Assembly (NCBI RefSeq): GCF_005930355.1
Contig: NZ_VDBO01000001.1
Span: 1,461,339-1,525,338 of the forward strand
Reading direction: 5' to 3'
Source: Paenibacillus sinopodophylli
GTDB taxonomy: Bacteria > Bacillota > Bacilli > Paenibacillales > Paenibacillaceae
DNA: 64,000 bases
In this document: piece after piece, positions 45,364-54,595 of the stretch
Position numbering within the stretch: the stretch's first letter is position 1
How the letters are laid out: each line of letters begins with the position of its first letter
The notes under the pieces: generated by a model
The model's input: the letters and a program-made list of their open reading frames with translations, nothing else
Told to the model about the DNA's origin: nothing
The model's database searches: none
Translations under genes and position numbers: made by a program

Positions 45364-48300
45364 TTATTGTTTAGTCAGCTCGAAATGATCAAATGCTGCC
45401 CAATTGCCCGCATTTCCGTCAGACCAAACACCAACTTCAACCTGTCCACTAGTAACTGGAATACTGTTAATCGTGTATTGTGTCCAATTGCCTACTGATC
45501 CGGTAATTTGCGTATTCAATTCCGTTCCTCCATACCCTCTCGCCACAAGTTGAATGGCGTTAAATCCGCCGCCTGATCGAACCCATATGCTGTACTTGTA
45601 GGTTCCATTCGGAACCGCCACGTTCTGGCTCGTTAATTGTGTATAAGCGGAAGAGGCATAATGCGACAGTTTGTAGCTGCCGTTGAATGTTTGATCTTTA
45701 TCAATAAACTGTGCTGCCGGTCCGCCATGCCAATCCGTCCACCCTGATGCATTTCCCCATTCAAGCCCGCCATTACTCAACAAATTTGCAGGAACCAGTT
45801 CGAAATCATCGAATACAGCCCAATTGTTTGCATTTGCATCCGCCCAGACACCAATTTCAATTTGGCCGTTCGTTATTTTGATATTGTCGATCGTATACTT
45901 GGTCCAGCCATCACTTGCGTTGGATGCGATAATCGCAGAAAGCTCAGTAGCAGCACCTGTCTGTTTGGCAAACAGATTTAACTTCTTTTGACCGCCGCTG
46001 CTTCTTGCCCACGCACTTAGCTTGTAAGTGCCGTTCGGAACGCTCAGCGACTGTTTCGTTAATTGCTGATAAGCAGTAGCAGCCCAATAGACCATTTTGT
46101 AAGAACCGCTGCGTGGAGCGTCCGTATCTACATTTTGGGCGTTTGTCCCATTATTCCAAGAGGTCCAACTCGCTGCACTGCCTGTTTCAAAACTTGAATT
46201 CGCAAGCAAGTTCCCACTTGTTACAGCTGTTGTAGGAATAAGCTCCAGCCAGTTCAAGTTCCAACCGCTTGCAGCAGCTTGCAGGCGAAGCGTCTGAACA
46301 CCTGCACTAAGTGTGACATTCTGCGACAGCGTCGTCCATGTCTGCCATCCGCCTGTGTTCGGTACGGAATAGGTTGCGAGTGTTGTAGAACCATTCTTTA
46401 GAAGAATCGCATTAGCGGAACCCGTTTGGCTTGCCACCCTGAGACGAGCTTTGTATGTGCCAGTGACTGGGACGTTTATTCTGTAGTCCATCCAATCTCC
46501 CGCATCAATATAACCGACATTTAAACCGCCATTACTGTCAAGCGCAGCTTCCGTTTGAACGCCGAAAGAAGCGTTATGATTCTCAGCCTCAATGACACCA
46601 GCCGAATCCTTCGTATGCATAGCGGAACTACTCAGACCAAATCCGTATGGAAATAAGGGTGAATAGTTAGAATCCTTCGAGTTGTTCGGAATTTGCGACA
46701 TGCTTCTAGGCCATGTCAGCGGCAGCTTGCCTATGAAATCGTAATCGCCGAACAACACATCTGCAAGCCCATTTCCTTCTGTGCCCGGAAGCCAGCCGGC
46801 AATGAATCCCTTCCAATCTGGAAGCTGGTTGGTTACAATCATTGGCCTGCCGGACAGCATGATTACGACCATCGGAACGCCAGAGCTCTTCACATTATTA
46901 AGCAATGTAATATCCTCCGTACTGAGCTCCAAATCTGCTCGCGGCTGACCTGGACCAACATCACCGACCATTTCGGCCGAAGGATACTCTCCAATGACAA
47001 CAATAGCAACATCATTCCCAGCTGCTCCTGTGCCCGCTGCAGAATATGTTACATTGGCTGAATTCGTAGCAGCGCTTTGAATACCCTGTAGAATAGTCGT
47101 TCCTGGCGTTATGTTGCCTGGGGAGCCTTGCCAAGTAATCGTCCAGCCGCCGGACTGATAACCGATGTTGTTAGCCTTCGTACCGGCTACGAATACCTTT
47201 GAGGCTTTGGACAATGGCAAAATATGTCCTTCGTTCTTGAGCAGCGTCGCCGATTTACGGACAGCTTCTCGGGCAATCGCTCGGTGTTCCACACCACCGA
47301 AAGTGCCGCCGCTGATCAGACTTCTATCCGTGTAGGGAGCTTCAAATATCCCCGCTTCGAACTTAACACGCAGAATCCGGCTTACAGCATCGTCAATTCT
47401 AGCCTGAGTAACTTGACCAGTGTTGACTAGGTTTTTGAGCGTCGGGATGAACGACTGCCAGCTATCAGGTTCCATAAACATATCGATACCCGCATTAACG
47501 GTTGCTTTGAGCGCATCGGAATAATTCGAATAGTACCCTTGGTTGACAAGCGAATAGGTGCCATTCCAATCCGATACGACCATGCCTGTAAAATTAAGAC
47601 CTTGCTTGAGCATTTCTGTAATCAGATGGTGATCCGCATGAGCCTTTATATTATTCCACGTTGTGAGAGAGATCATGACCGTTCTCGCACCTGCATCAAT
47701 CGCCTCACGATAAGGCTGAATGTAAGGATCGAGCTCCTGCTCGCTCAAGGTGACATTACCCTGATCATCGCCATTCGTCGTAGAGCCGTCCCCAACCCAA
47801 TGCTTAATACTGCCAGCTACCTTCGTCCCTTTCAGAAAACCACTGTCTGTCGTAAGCCCCTGTAACCCTTGTGTATAAGCGACGCCCAATTGACTGACTA
47901 ATGAAGCATTCTCTGAGAAACCTTCATACGTCCTTCCCCATCTAATATCTTGAGGTGCGCACAAGCACGGAGAGAAGTTCCATTGTATGCCCGTTGTCCT
48001 TACTTCCTTCGCCGTTGCAGCGCCAATACGCTTCACTAAATCACTATCTCTAGTAGCACCTAATCCTACGTTATGCGGAAAAATCGTAGCTCCATACACG
48101 TTATTATGACCATGAACCGCATCCACCCCGTATATAATTGGAATCTGTAGACGGGTTTGCATCGCGGCATACTGGAACGCATCAATGGTATCTGCCCACG
48201 CAGTCGGTGTATTCGGTGTCGGAGTTGAGCCCCCTCCACTTAGCACAGAGCCGATTAAATGATCCTTCACCTGAGTTGTAGACGCGGATAACCGCTCCAC

Positions 48301-48510
48301 TTGGAGCATCTGCCCCACTTTCTCATCCAGTGTCATCCGTGATAGAAGGTCCGCAACTCTGGCATTAATTGAAAGGGTAGGATCTTGATAAGGAAGTGAT
48401 GCAGCTGAAACACGAGCAGGCATTACCGATGCCAATGATACAACGATGCAGCTTATGAGCGCGATGGAAATACATTTTCGCAATAGGTGATTAGAATATA
48501 TAAATTTCAT
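45364..48510 (-). CDS. Secreted GH3 beta-glucanase/glucosidase with CBM6 and two further carbohydrate-binding modules
   Basis: AGGAGG precedes the ATG. A signal peptide (about 1-37) leads into a GH3 N-terminal barrel (RMTLDEKVGQM, GVDAVHGHNNV, KHWVGDGST, then the nucleophile D314 in GMVVSDWNGTY) and a GH3 C-terminal domain (AVVIGEYPSAEMVGD with the likely acid Glu), closest to bacterial exo-1,3/1,4-glucanases of the ExoP type. A CBM6-like module follows (AGVIEAENHNASFG ... NWLELIP, about 655-785), then two copies of a CBM4/9-like module (LLANSSFETGSA; LLSNGGLEWGNA). It removes glucose from glucan ends outside the cell. A hairpin separates it from the upstream GH5 gene. Confidence 0.92.
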   Translation of the reverse strand: MKFIYSNHLLRKCISIALISCIVVSLASVMPARVSAASLPYQDPTLSINARVADLLSRMTLDEKVGQMLQVERLSASTTQVKDHLIGSVLSGGGSTPTPNTPTAWADTIDAFQYAAMQTRLQIPIIYGVDAVHGHNNVYGATIFPHNVGLGATRDSDLVKRIGAATAKEVRTTGIQWNFSPCLCAPQDIRWGRTYEGFSENASLVSQLGVAYTQGLQGLTTDSGFLKGTKVAGSIKHWVGDGSTTNGDDQGNVTLSEQELDPYIQPYREAIDAGARTVMISLTTWNNIKAHADHHLITEMLKQGLNFTGMVVSDWNGTYSLVNQGYYSNYSDALKATVNAGIDMFMEPDSWQSFIPTLKNLVNTGQVTQARIDDAVSRILRVKFEAGIFEAPYTDRSLISGGTFGGVEHRAIAREAVRKSATLLKNEGHILPLSKASKVFVAGTKANNIGYQSGGWTITWQGSPGNITPGTTILQGIQSAATNSANVTYSAAGTGAAGNDVAIVVIGEYPSAEMVGDVGPGQPRADLELSTEDITLLNNVKSSGVPMVVIMLSGRPMIVTNQLPDWKGFIAGWLPGTEGNGLADVLFGDYDFIGKLPLTWPRSMSQIPNNSKDSNYSPLFPYGFGLSSSAMHTKDSAGVIEAENHNASFGVQTEAALDSNGGLNVGYIDAGDWMDYRINVPVTGTYKARLRVASQTGSANAILLKNGSTTLATYSVPNTGGWQTWTTLSQNVTLSAGVQTLRLQAAASGWNLNWLELIPTTAVTSGNLLANSSFETGSAASWTSWNNGTNAQNVDTDAPRSGSYKMVYWAATAYQQLTKQSLSVPNGTYKLSAWARSSGGQKKLNLFAKQTGAATELSAIIASNASDGWTKYTIDNIKITNGQIEIGVWADANANNWAVFDDFELVPANLLSNGGLEWGNASGWTDWHGGPAAQFIDKDQTFNGSYKLSHYASSAYTQLTSQNVAVPNGTYKYSIWVRSGGGFNAIQLVARGYGGTELNTQITGSVGNWTQYTINSIPVTSGQVEVGVWSDGNAGNWAAFDHFELTKQ

Positions 48511-48530
48511 GGCAGCCTCCTATAATGGAA

Positions 48531-48572
48531 AAGCCATCCCTGAGACAGCAATATGTCTAAACGGGATGGCTT
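48531..48572 (-). terminator. Hairpin between GH5 and GH3 genes
   Basis: Ten-base perfect arms AAGCCATCCC and GGGATGGCTT enclose a second short stem (AGACA/TGTCT). The minus strand continues TTTTCC. It lies between the two glycosidase genes and would reduce but perhaps not abolish read-through. Confidence 0.7.
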
Positions 48573-48601
48573 CTCGGATCTAAGATAATATTTACTGAAT
48601 C

Positions 48602-51600
48602 TTATTCGTATGCCTTGAACTCCGAGATGGACCACCAGCTGCCAGAGCTTTGCTTCAATGTAACCTTGATATAACGACCTTCTGATAATGGGAAGTTTGA
48701 GGTAACGACAGCTCCTGTCCCTTCTCCGTTGCCTACAGTCTTCCAATTGGTGTTGTCATAGGACATCTCCACAGTAAACTCTCTCGCATAGTCACTCGTA
48801 CTCGCGCCTGAATCCATAACGATGTGATTAATCCACTGATTGGAGCCCATATCAACTGTGAACGATTGACCGCTTGCTTGAGCTGCCCCGCTGCTCCAAC
48901 GATTTGTTGTGTTGCCATCCAGTACATTCGCAGCTAGGCTTCCTGATTCGGTCGAAGATGCAGCAGCAGTCCAGCCCGTTCTGCTCTTCTCAAGCTCACC
49001 GTACACGTTCAGTTCAGAAATAGACCACCAGTTGGATGCAGTACCTGTTTGAACAACCTTTAGGTAACGTGCAGTCTGTGGTGCGAAAGTGACAAGAACC
49101 GCAGCACTGCTTCCGGTGCCGCTCGCAACCGTCGACCAAGCTGTGCCATTGGTTGATACTTGTATCTGGTATCCTCTTGGATAATCAGTCGCATTCGGAT
49201 CCGCATCCATTAATACGCGATTGAATGTCTCGTTCTTACCGAAATCCACTTGATAATATTGACCATTCGCCTGCGATGCGCCGCTCGCCCACCATGTGGC
49301 TAGACTTCCATCAATAGCTCTTGCCGGCACATTACCTGATGGATCAGATGAGGATGCCGTCGCCGTCCAACTGCTTTTATTCAGCATCGGCTCCGAATAT
49401 ACATGAAACTCGGCGATCGACCACCAATCCGGTCCGCTGCCCGTTTGTACGACACGCACATATTGAGCATATTGCGGTTCAAAGGTAATCGCTTGCTTCC
49501 ATCCGAAGCCTTGACCACTCTTCACAGTCGTCCAAGTGGTTCCGTTGTTAGAGACCTGAACCTGATAACCTCTTGGATAATCCCACTTATCGGTAGACTT
49601 TGTTTCGAATGAAATCTGGTCAAACACCTTCTTTGCACCCATATTCACTTGGAACCATTGACCGCTTGATTGCGCATTACCGCTGCTCCAACGAGTCGCT
49701 GTGTTCCAATCGAGCGCATTCGAAGCAGAGCTTCCCGATTCGGTAGATGAAGCTGTTGCCGTCCAGCCTGTTTGATTAAGAGGAACAGTCGCCATCCAGG
49801 GCTCGCCCTTCGCGAATTTCTTGACCGTATTGATAAAGCTTGTATTCGGTTGGAAATTACTCGTTCCGAACTGTTGAAGCTTCGCGGTTATCGTCGCTGC
49901 ATTATCATTATTGATGACCGGAATAGGAGCCGAGTTGCTATTGTACAAGCCCCAGTATCCGCCTACGCCTTCATTCATATCACCTTTGACCTTATAGGTC
50001 CAATTCGTCCAAGAGGCATGAATCGCATTAAGCCCGCCCATCCATTTCGACCATACATCGTCATAATGGTAGAGCGAATATTCGCCAAGCAAAACAGGAA
50101 TATCCCATTCTTGCTGCTTGGACGCCATCGATTGGAGCTTATCCTCTACCAATGCGTTTTGCGCATTCCAATCTTTTCCGTTCGGCATATCATAAGGATG
50201 TACTTCGTAAATAACATTGGTCCAGCCTTTGGTGCTCGGTGCAGCTATATTGCCCCAATCGAAGAACGCGGCGATATAAATCGTATGATCAGGGTCAATG
50301 GCCCGAACAGCGTCATACAATCGGTCGTAATAATCCGATTTCTGGTTTACATCATCCGTGTCCTCGCCATAGTCAATCAACGGCTCATTCATCAAATCGT
50401 AGCCCGCAACAGTCGGATTGTTCTTGAAACGTGTCGCTATCTGCTGCCAGATGTCTACGACCCAATCCTGATAGGTCGTATTTGTCCAGAATTCATTCGG
50501 GTTCGGTCCGAAACGCCCGCAACTGCCGAATGGACAATTGCCGCCAGGCAGAATATGCAGATCAAGCAGTACATAGAGGTTTCTAGAAGCTGCCTCGCTA
50601 ATAAGCCAGTCGATCTTGGTCCAAGCATTGGACTTCCATGTTCCGTTATCGTTCAACAGCTCATTCCAGCCAATTGGCAAACGAATCAAGTTCAACCCCA
50701 TATCTGCGATGTTGTCGAGATCGCTCGTTTGAATCCATGTATCCTGATGCGTCGTAACGAGACTTTCAGCCGTTGCAGCACCAAAACGCTGCTTGTAGGC
50801 CGAGTTCATCGAGAGATCATCGTTATTGAGATATACATTCATTTCCCCAATTGTCCACCAGCTTGTGGCGCTGCCCGTTTGCGTTATTTTCACATAACGT
50901 GCCGTGACAGCAGGGAAATTAATAGGTGTTGCCTTACGTCTACCTTGGCCGGTCGCAACCGTTGACCAATTCGTCCCATCCTTCGATACCTGAACGGTAT
51001 AGCCGCGAGGATAGTCCTGCTCTGACGTAGAATTTTTCTCTGTATCAAGAATGATTTGGTTAAATGGAATATTAGCGCCCATATCGACTTGGAACCACTG
51101 ACCATTAGCTTGTGCTGCGCCCGTTGTCCAGCGCGAGCTAATGCTCCCGTCCTTCACATTATTAGGTCCAGCGCCAGTACCACTTGAAGACGCCGTCACT
51201 GTCCAGCCCGTCCGCTCCAATGCATTGCTGGAGAAGAGAGAAATATCTGCAATCGACCACCAACTGGAACTACTCCCTGTTTGTGCGATCCGCACATAGC
51301 GCATATACGATGACCACCAGAATTCCGCAACGACAATACGCGAACTACCGTAAGCGCTTGCATATTTCGTCCAATTGACACCATCTGTAGAGCCAAGCAC
51401 CTCATAGCCGCGTGGATAATCACCAGCCGATGAAGGGCCGGCATCAAAGACGACCTTGGCAACATCCTGCCCCGCACCAAGATCGATCTGGAACCATTGA
51501 CCATAGGCTTGTGCTGTTCCACTCGTCCAACGAGTATTTACATCACCATCTAGCGCATTAGCAGTCGAAGTTCCTGAACCGGTAGATGAGGCTGTTGCCG

Positions 51601-52252
51601 TAAAGCTGCTGTTGTTCATCGTAGGATCAGAGAACACGTTGAATTCGGCAACTGACCACCATTTAGCAGCATTGGTTCCAGTTTGAACAATGCGGATATA
51701 TTGTCCAACCTGTGGAGTGAAGCGGATAACTGTGTTTTGCACACTACCCGTGCCGCTCGCAACGTCCTTCCAAGATACTGCGTCACTTGATACCTGTACT
51801 TGATAGCTTACGGGATAGTCACCGCTGAATCCTGCCGCATTCACATAGATTCTGTTGAAGTAACCGACATAGCCCATATTCACCTGGAACCATTGCCCGC
51901 TTGCTTGTCCAGCACCCGTATTCCAGCTTGTCGTATTGTCTCCGTCAATCGCATTACCTGCACTAGCGCTGTTGACTGATGAAGAGGCGGTCCATCCGGT
52001 TCGATCGAATGCGAATTCACCTGTTGGAGACATCCAATCTTCAAAGCTTAGCCATCCACCCAAATTGGTTCCGCGGAGATTTACAATATCCCCCGTACCG
52101 GAATTTTTTTTAATAAATTTCCCATCTGTTTTTAGGAAGTCACTAGATGTGAATGCGGCATTAGCTGCTTGCGGTTTAGGAATAGCGATTAAGAGCTCCA
52201 TCATGACAGCCAAAGCTAATACGAGTGACAGCAACCGTTTCTTCTTCATCAT
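48602..52252 (-). CDS. Secreted GH5 glucanase with six F5/8-type (discoidin) domains, three inserted in the barrel
   Basis: AAAGGAG lies five bases before the ATG at 52252, giving 1,216 residues. After a signal peptide (about 1-30) comes the first GH5 strand (IVNLRGTNLGGWLSFEDWMSP, about 56-76). Three discoidin-like repeats then follow (about 82-478, each starting RTGWTASSS or similar and ending WWS-AE-NVYS). The GH5 barrel resumes with YKQRFGAATAESLVTTHQDTW and MGLNLIRLPIGWNEL; acid/base is E623 (YDLMNEPLID) and nucleophile E724 (LLGEYSLYHY). Three more discoidin repeats end the protein. The catalytic part resembles fungal-type exo-beta-1,3-glucanases. A cre-like site precedes it and GH3 follows. 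Confidence 0.9.
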   Translation of the reverse strand: MMKKKRLLSLVLALAVMMELLIAIPKPQAANAAFTSSDFLKTDGKFIKKNSGTGDIVNLRGTNLGGWLSFEDWMSPTGEFAFDRTGWTASSSVNSASAGNAIDGDNTTSWNTGAGQASGQWFQVNMGYVGYFNRIYVNAAGFSGDYPVSYQVQVSSDAVSWKDVASGTGSVQNTVIRFTPQVGQYIRIVQTGTNAAKWWSVAEFNVFSDPTMNNSSFTATASSTGSGTSTANALDGDVNTRWTSGTAQAYGQWFQIDLGAGQDVAKVVFDAGPSSAGDYPRGYEVLGSTDGVNWTKYASAYGSSRIVVAEFWWSSYMRYVRIAQTGSSSSWWSIADISLFSSNALERTGWTVTASSSGTGAGPNNVKDGSISSRWTTGAAQANGQWFQVDMGANIPFNQIILDTEKNSTSEQDYPRGYTVQVSKDGTNWSTVATGQGRRKATPINFPAVTARYVKITQTGSATSWWTIGEMNVYLNNDDLSMNSAYKQRFGAATAESLVTTHQDTWIQTSDLDNIADMGLNLIRLPIGWNELLNDNGTWKSNAWTKIDWLISEAASRNLYVLLDLHILPGGNCPFGSCGRFGPNPNEFWTNTTYQDWVVDIWQQIATRFKNNPTVAGYDLMNEPLIDYGEDTDDVNQKSDYYDRLYDAVRAIDPDHTIYIAAFFDWGNIAAPSTKGWTNVIYEVHPYDMPNGKDWNAQNALVEDKLQSMASKQQEWDIPVLLGEYSLYHYDDVWSKWMGGLNAIHASWTNWTYKVKGDMNEGVGGYWGLYNSNSAPIPVINNDNAATITAKLQQFGTSNFQPNTSFINTVKKFAKGEPWMATVPLNQTGWTATASSTESGSSASNALDWNTATRWSSGNAQSSGQWFQVNMGAKKVFDQISFETKSTDKWDYPRGYQVQVSNNGTTWTTVKSGQGFGWKQAITFEPQYAQYVRVVQTGSGPDWWSIAEFHVYSEPMLNKSSWTATASSSDPSGNVPARAIDGSLATWWASGASQANGQYYQVDFGKNETFNRVLMDADPNATDYPRGYQIQVSTNGTAWSTVASGTGSSAAVLVTFAPQTARYLKVVQTGTASNWWSISELNVYGELEKSRTGWTAAASSTESGSLAANVLDGNTTNRWSSGAAQASGQSFTVDMGSNQWINHIVMDSGASTSDYAREFTVEMSYDNTNWKTVGNGEGTGAVVTSNFPLSEGRYIKVTLKQSSGSWWSISEFKAYE

Positions 52253-52302
52253 TTTGTCTCCTTTTTGATATTCTAAAGTATTAGAAATCAACTGCAAATC
52301 CA

Positions 52303-52316
52303 ATAAAGCGTTTACA
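52303..52316 (-). promoter_or_regulatory. Candidate cre (CcpA) site before GH5 gene
   Basis: Minus strand TGTAAACGCTTTAT matches the cre consensus TGWAARCGYTWNCW except for one position. It lies 51 bases upstream of the GH5 start codon. Carbon-catabolite repression of the GH5-GH3 pair is inferred. Confidence 0.6.
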
Positions 52317-52454
52317 ATATTCGTGCCTATTTAATCCCCTTTCTTTAATATGCTACTATTCTATCGAATACAGAAGCATGAAATCTATTTCGTATATTAG
52401 CAATTTCTGTTGCACTTTATTGACATTACTTCCTATTACGTTCTAAGCCTGAAA

Positions 52455-52500
52455 TAAAAACCCATCACAAACCTTGATTTAACAAGGATCGCGATGGGTT
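52455..52500 (-). terminator. Terminator after the small membrane peptide gene
   Basis: Arms AACCCATC/GATGGGTT with an inner CCTTG/CAAGG stem. On the minus strand five T follow. It ends the rtcB-small peptide transcript. Confidence 0.8.
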
Positions 52501-52584
52501 CTAGTTTGAATGACAACCTATAATTGCGACGCTTGACCTCTTGGCCTAGCCATTCTCGTTACGCTTCGTTTCTCATAATGATTC

Positions 52585-52677
52585 TTATTTCTTAAATTTC
52601 GCTTTAATGAGTACGTATACGCCTCCGATAAATATTCCAATGATAGCCCAAGTTGCAATAAACAATATCGAATCCAT
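52585..52677 (-). CDS. 30-residue single-helix membrane peptide
   Basis: AAAGGAG lies eight bases before the ATG. The product has an N-terminal MDS, a hydrophobic segment ILFIATWAIIGIFIGGVYVL and a basic end IKAKFKK, so it should insert with its C-terminus inside. It starts 22 bases after rtcB and is followed by a good terminator, so it shares rtcB's transcript. Such small membrane peptides are often missed by gene finders. Its role is unknown. Confidence 0.65.
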   Translation of the reverse strand: MDSILFIATWAIIGIFIGGVYVLIKAKFKK

Positions 52678-52699
52678 GATGTACGCTCCTTTGTTCTGA

Positions 52700-54190
52700 T
52701 TATCCCTTAATGGTTAAAATAGGCTCAACCTCTGCTACAACTTGAGCCATACCATGCTCCTCATGCGATTCAATGATGGCATTGATATCCTTATACGCAT
52801 AGGGGGCTTCTTTCTTCAGTTCCTCTTCCCATTTCTTCAAAATATCCTGTCGCGATTTAATATCATTCCGGTTCGGATCAATTGGCGTCACAATGTTGAA
52901 CTTAGATATAAACTCCCTAAACCGCGCATCATCCACTTTCACAGAATCGCCTCTCGATAGGCTCCTACCCGCTCCATGACTTGCGCTATATAAGCTCTCT
53001 CGATCGCCTAATCCTGCTAAAATATAGCTTTTTGCTCCCATAGAGCCTGGAATGAATACCGGTTCTCCCGTATATTGGAAAGGCGTATTCACCATCTGTT
53101 CCGCGGACTTTGCCGTACAAGAACCTTTACGGTGGATATAGCCTGAGGTTCCATCTATGGTTTCTTCCCACACAAAATTATGGGGTGCGTCATAGAGCAG
53201 CTTGTATTCGAATTCCTTTAGGCTTCTAGCTAGAGACTTCTGAAGCATAAGTCCCAAAAACAATCGATTAGCGAATGCAAAGTTTGCCGCGTTATGCAGC
53301 AGGTTCCAGTAGCGATCCCATTCTAAAGCGTATTGTTCGGATTGTGGCAATACATAAATGCCATTAGCAGGATGCTTCAAAGAAGCTGGATATATGCCCT
53401 TCAGCATTTCCTTAATGTTTAGGCCAGCATGGTGCCCGATAGACACGGAGCCCGTATGAATCATTACGACAACTTGATTCTGCTTAATATTCCATTCGCT
53501 CGCTAGAGCATGATTTCGAATATTCACGACCTTCTGAATCTCTACAAAATGGTTGCCCCCGCCGATTGAACCAATCTGACTGTCATAAGATACCGTTTCG
53601 CTGCCTAAATAGCTATCCAATCCATCCACTTTATTCGTAATAAACGATCCCAAGCGGTTAACCTTGGAGAGATCCTGCTCCTGCTGCTTCTGATCGTAAA
53701 ATTCCCATAAACCACTCTGCTTCATAGCTTTTTGAGAATCAAGTATACCTATTAGTCCCTCTTTGAGAATGGCTTCGCGCTGAATTCGAGTCATTGGTAT
53801 GTGACGGCCGCCTTCAAAAAACACATGACGAATATCTGATTCAATCTGCCTCAGATTGGATCTAATGTCATCTTCCTTCAAAGAAGTCGTGTATAAGCGC
53901 ATTCCACAATTAATGTCGTTGCCAACGGCTTGCGGAATAACAAAACCTTTCGTGAATATCGTTGTGCCAATCGGAATTCCGCTTCCTTTATGAAAATCTG
54001 GTGTAATGGCAACTTCTTCGATTTTAGCATTTTCGTTCGAGAAATAGCCAGGATCGTGCTGTTTTAGTGTCTCAACAGCCTCGTTAACGGTCAACAATTG
54101 ATCAAGCTCAGCTAAGGCATTTTTCTCAAGCTTCATTTCATCATTTACAAAAAAACGTACAGGAATTTGGTTGCTATTTTTAATTTTCAA
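52700..54190 (-). CDS. rtcB: RtcB family RNA ligase
   Basis: The TTG at 54190 follows AAAGGATGG. The 496-residue protein has the RtcB motifs: TPDFHKGSGIPIGT, GNDINCGMRLY (metal-binding Asp and Cys), GSIGGGNHFVEIQ, MIHTGSVSIGHH, and the guanylated His in YSASHGAGRSLSR near 400. It joins 3'-phosphate or cyclic phosphate to 5'-OH ends with GTP and Mn, in RNA repair. No archease, RtcA or RtcR neighbour is present. It is followed by a tiny membrane peptide gene and faces away from the second AraC-binding-protein gene. Confidence 0.95.
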   Translation of the reverse strand: MKIKNSNQIPVRFFVNDEMKLEKNALAELDQLLTVNEAVETLKQHDPGYFSNENAKIEEVAITPDFHKGSGIPIGTTIFTKGFVIPQAVGNDINCGMRLYTTSLKEDDIRSNLRQIESDIRHVFFEGGRHIPMTRIQREAILKEGLIGILDSQKAMKQSGLWEFYDQKQQEQDLSKVNRLGSFITNKVDGLDSYLGSETVSYDSQIGSIGGGNHFVEIQKVVNIRNHALASEWNIKQNQVVVMIHTGSVSIGHHAGLNIKEMLKGIYPASLKHPANGIYVLPQSEQYALEWDRYWNLLHNAANFAFANRLFLGLMLQKSLARSLKEFEYKLLYDAPHNFVWEETIDGTSGYIHRKGSCTAKSAEQMVNTPFQYTGEPVFIPGSMGAKSYILAGLGDRESLYSASHGAGRSLSRGDSVKVDDARFREFISKFNIVTPIDPNRNDIKSRQDILKKWEEELKKEAPYAYKDINAIIESHEEHGMAQVVAEVEPILTIKG

Positions 54191-54525
54191 TAAGTACCAT
54201 CCTTTTGCGAGCTAGATTGTTTGTCCACCTTGCTAAATACAGTATTAAATATGTCTATATTACTATATACTACACCTTCGATATAGAAATATTTGAACCT
54301 TCACATCATAAACATCGTTTTAATTGAGACGGATATTGGACTTATTTTAGGGAGCCATTAAAGCTATCATTCTATTTTTCAAGCGCTGATTTTGAGCAGC
54401 TGTTTATATGCCCTAGCTTAGCTATAAGTGCTTACAGACTTGCGGTTCATCTTACACTCCTCGTTATATCAAGCGGGACGCAACGTTTACCGCTTGTATT
54501 CGACCGCATAATTATTTAAATTTAA
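54191..54525. other. Intergenic region between rtcB and AraC-binding-protein gene 2
   Basis: No coding frame is convincing over these 335 bases. It must contain the rtcB promoter (minus) and ends with the promoter of the downstream gene. I see no strong palindrome; an eight-base match to the tRNA-Leu 3' end (54502-54509) is too short to mean much. Confidence 0.4.
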
Positions 54526-54555
54526 TTGACTCCGCTAATGTTTACTACCTACAAT
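54526..54555 (+). promoter_or_regulatory. Promoter of AraC-binding-protein gene 2
   Basis: TTGACT (54526-54531), spacer 18, TACAAT (54550-54555). The spacer shares GCTAA-G-TTACTACC with the paralogue's promoter, while flanking DNA differs, so a control site within the spacer is likely. Confidence 0.65.
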
Positions 54556-54595
54556 AAAGCTATATTTCATACGTCATGACAATAAGGTGAGAGCA

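Noticed and set aside
49772-50965. 397-codon plus-strand frame opposite the GH5 gene
   Set aside because: It lies wholly antisense to the well-supported GH5 catalytic domain, has an odd Ile/Arg-rich composition and no domain or ribosome-binding site; it is a shadow of codon bias.
54502-54509. GACCGCAT match to the tRNA-Leu 3' end as an attachment site
   Set aside because: Eight bases are expected by chance over this distance, and the match does not extend on either side.
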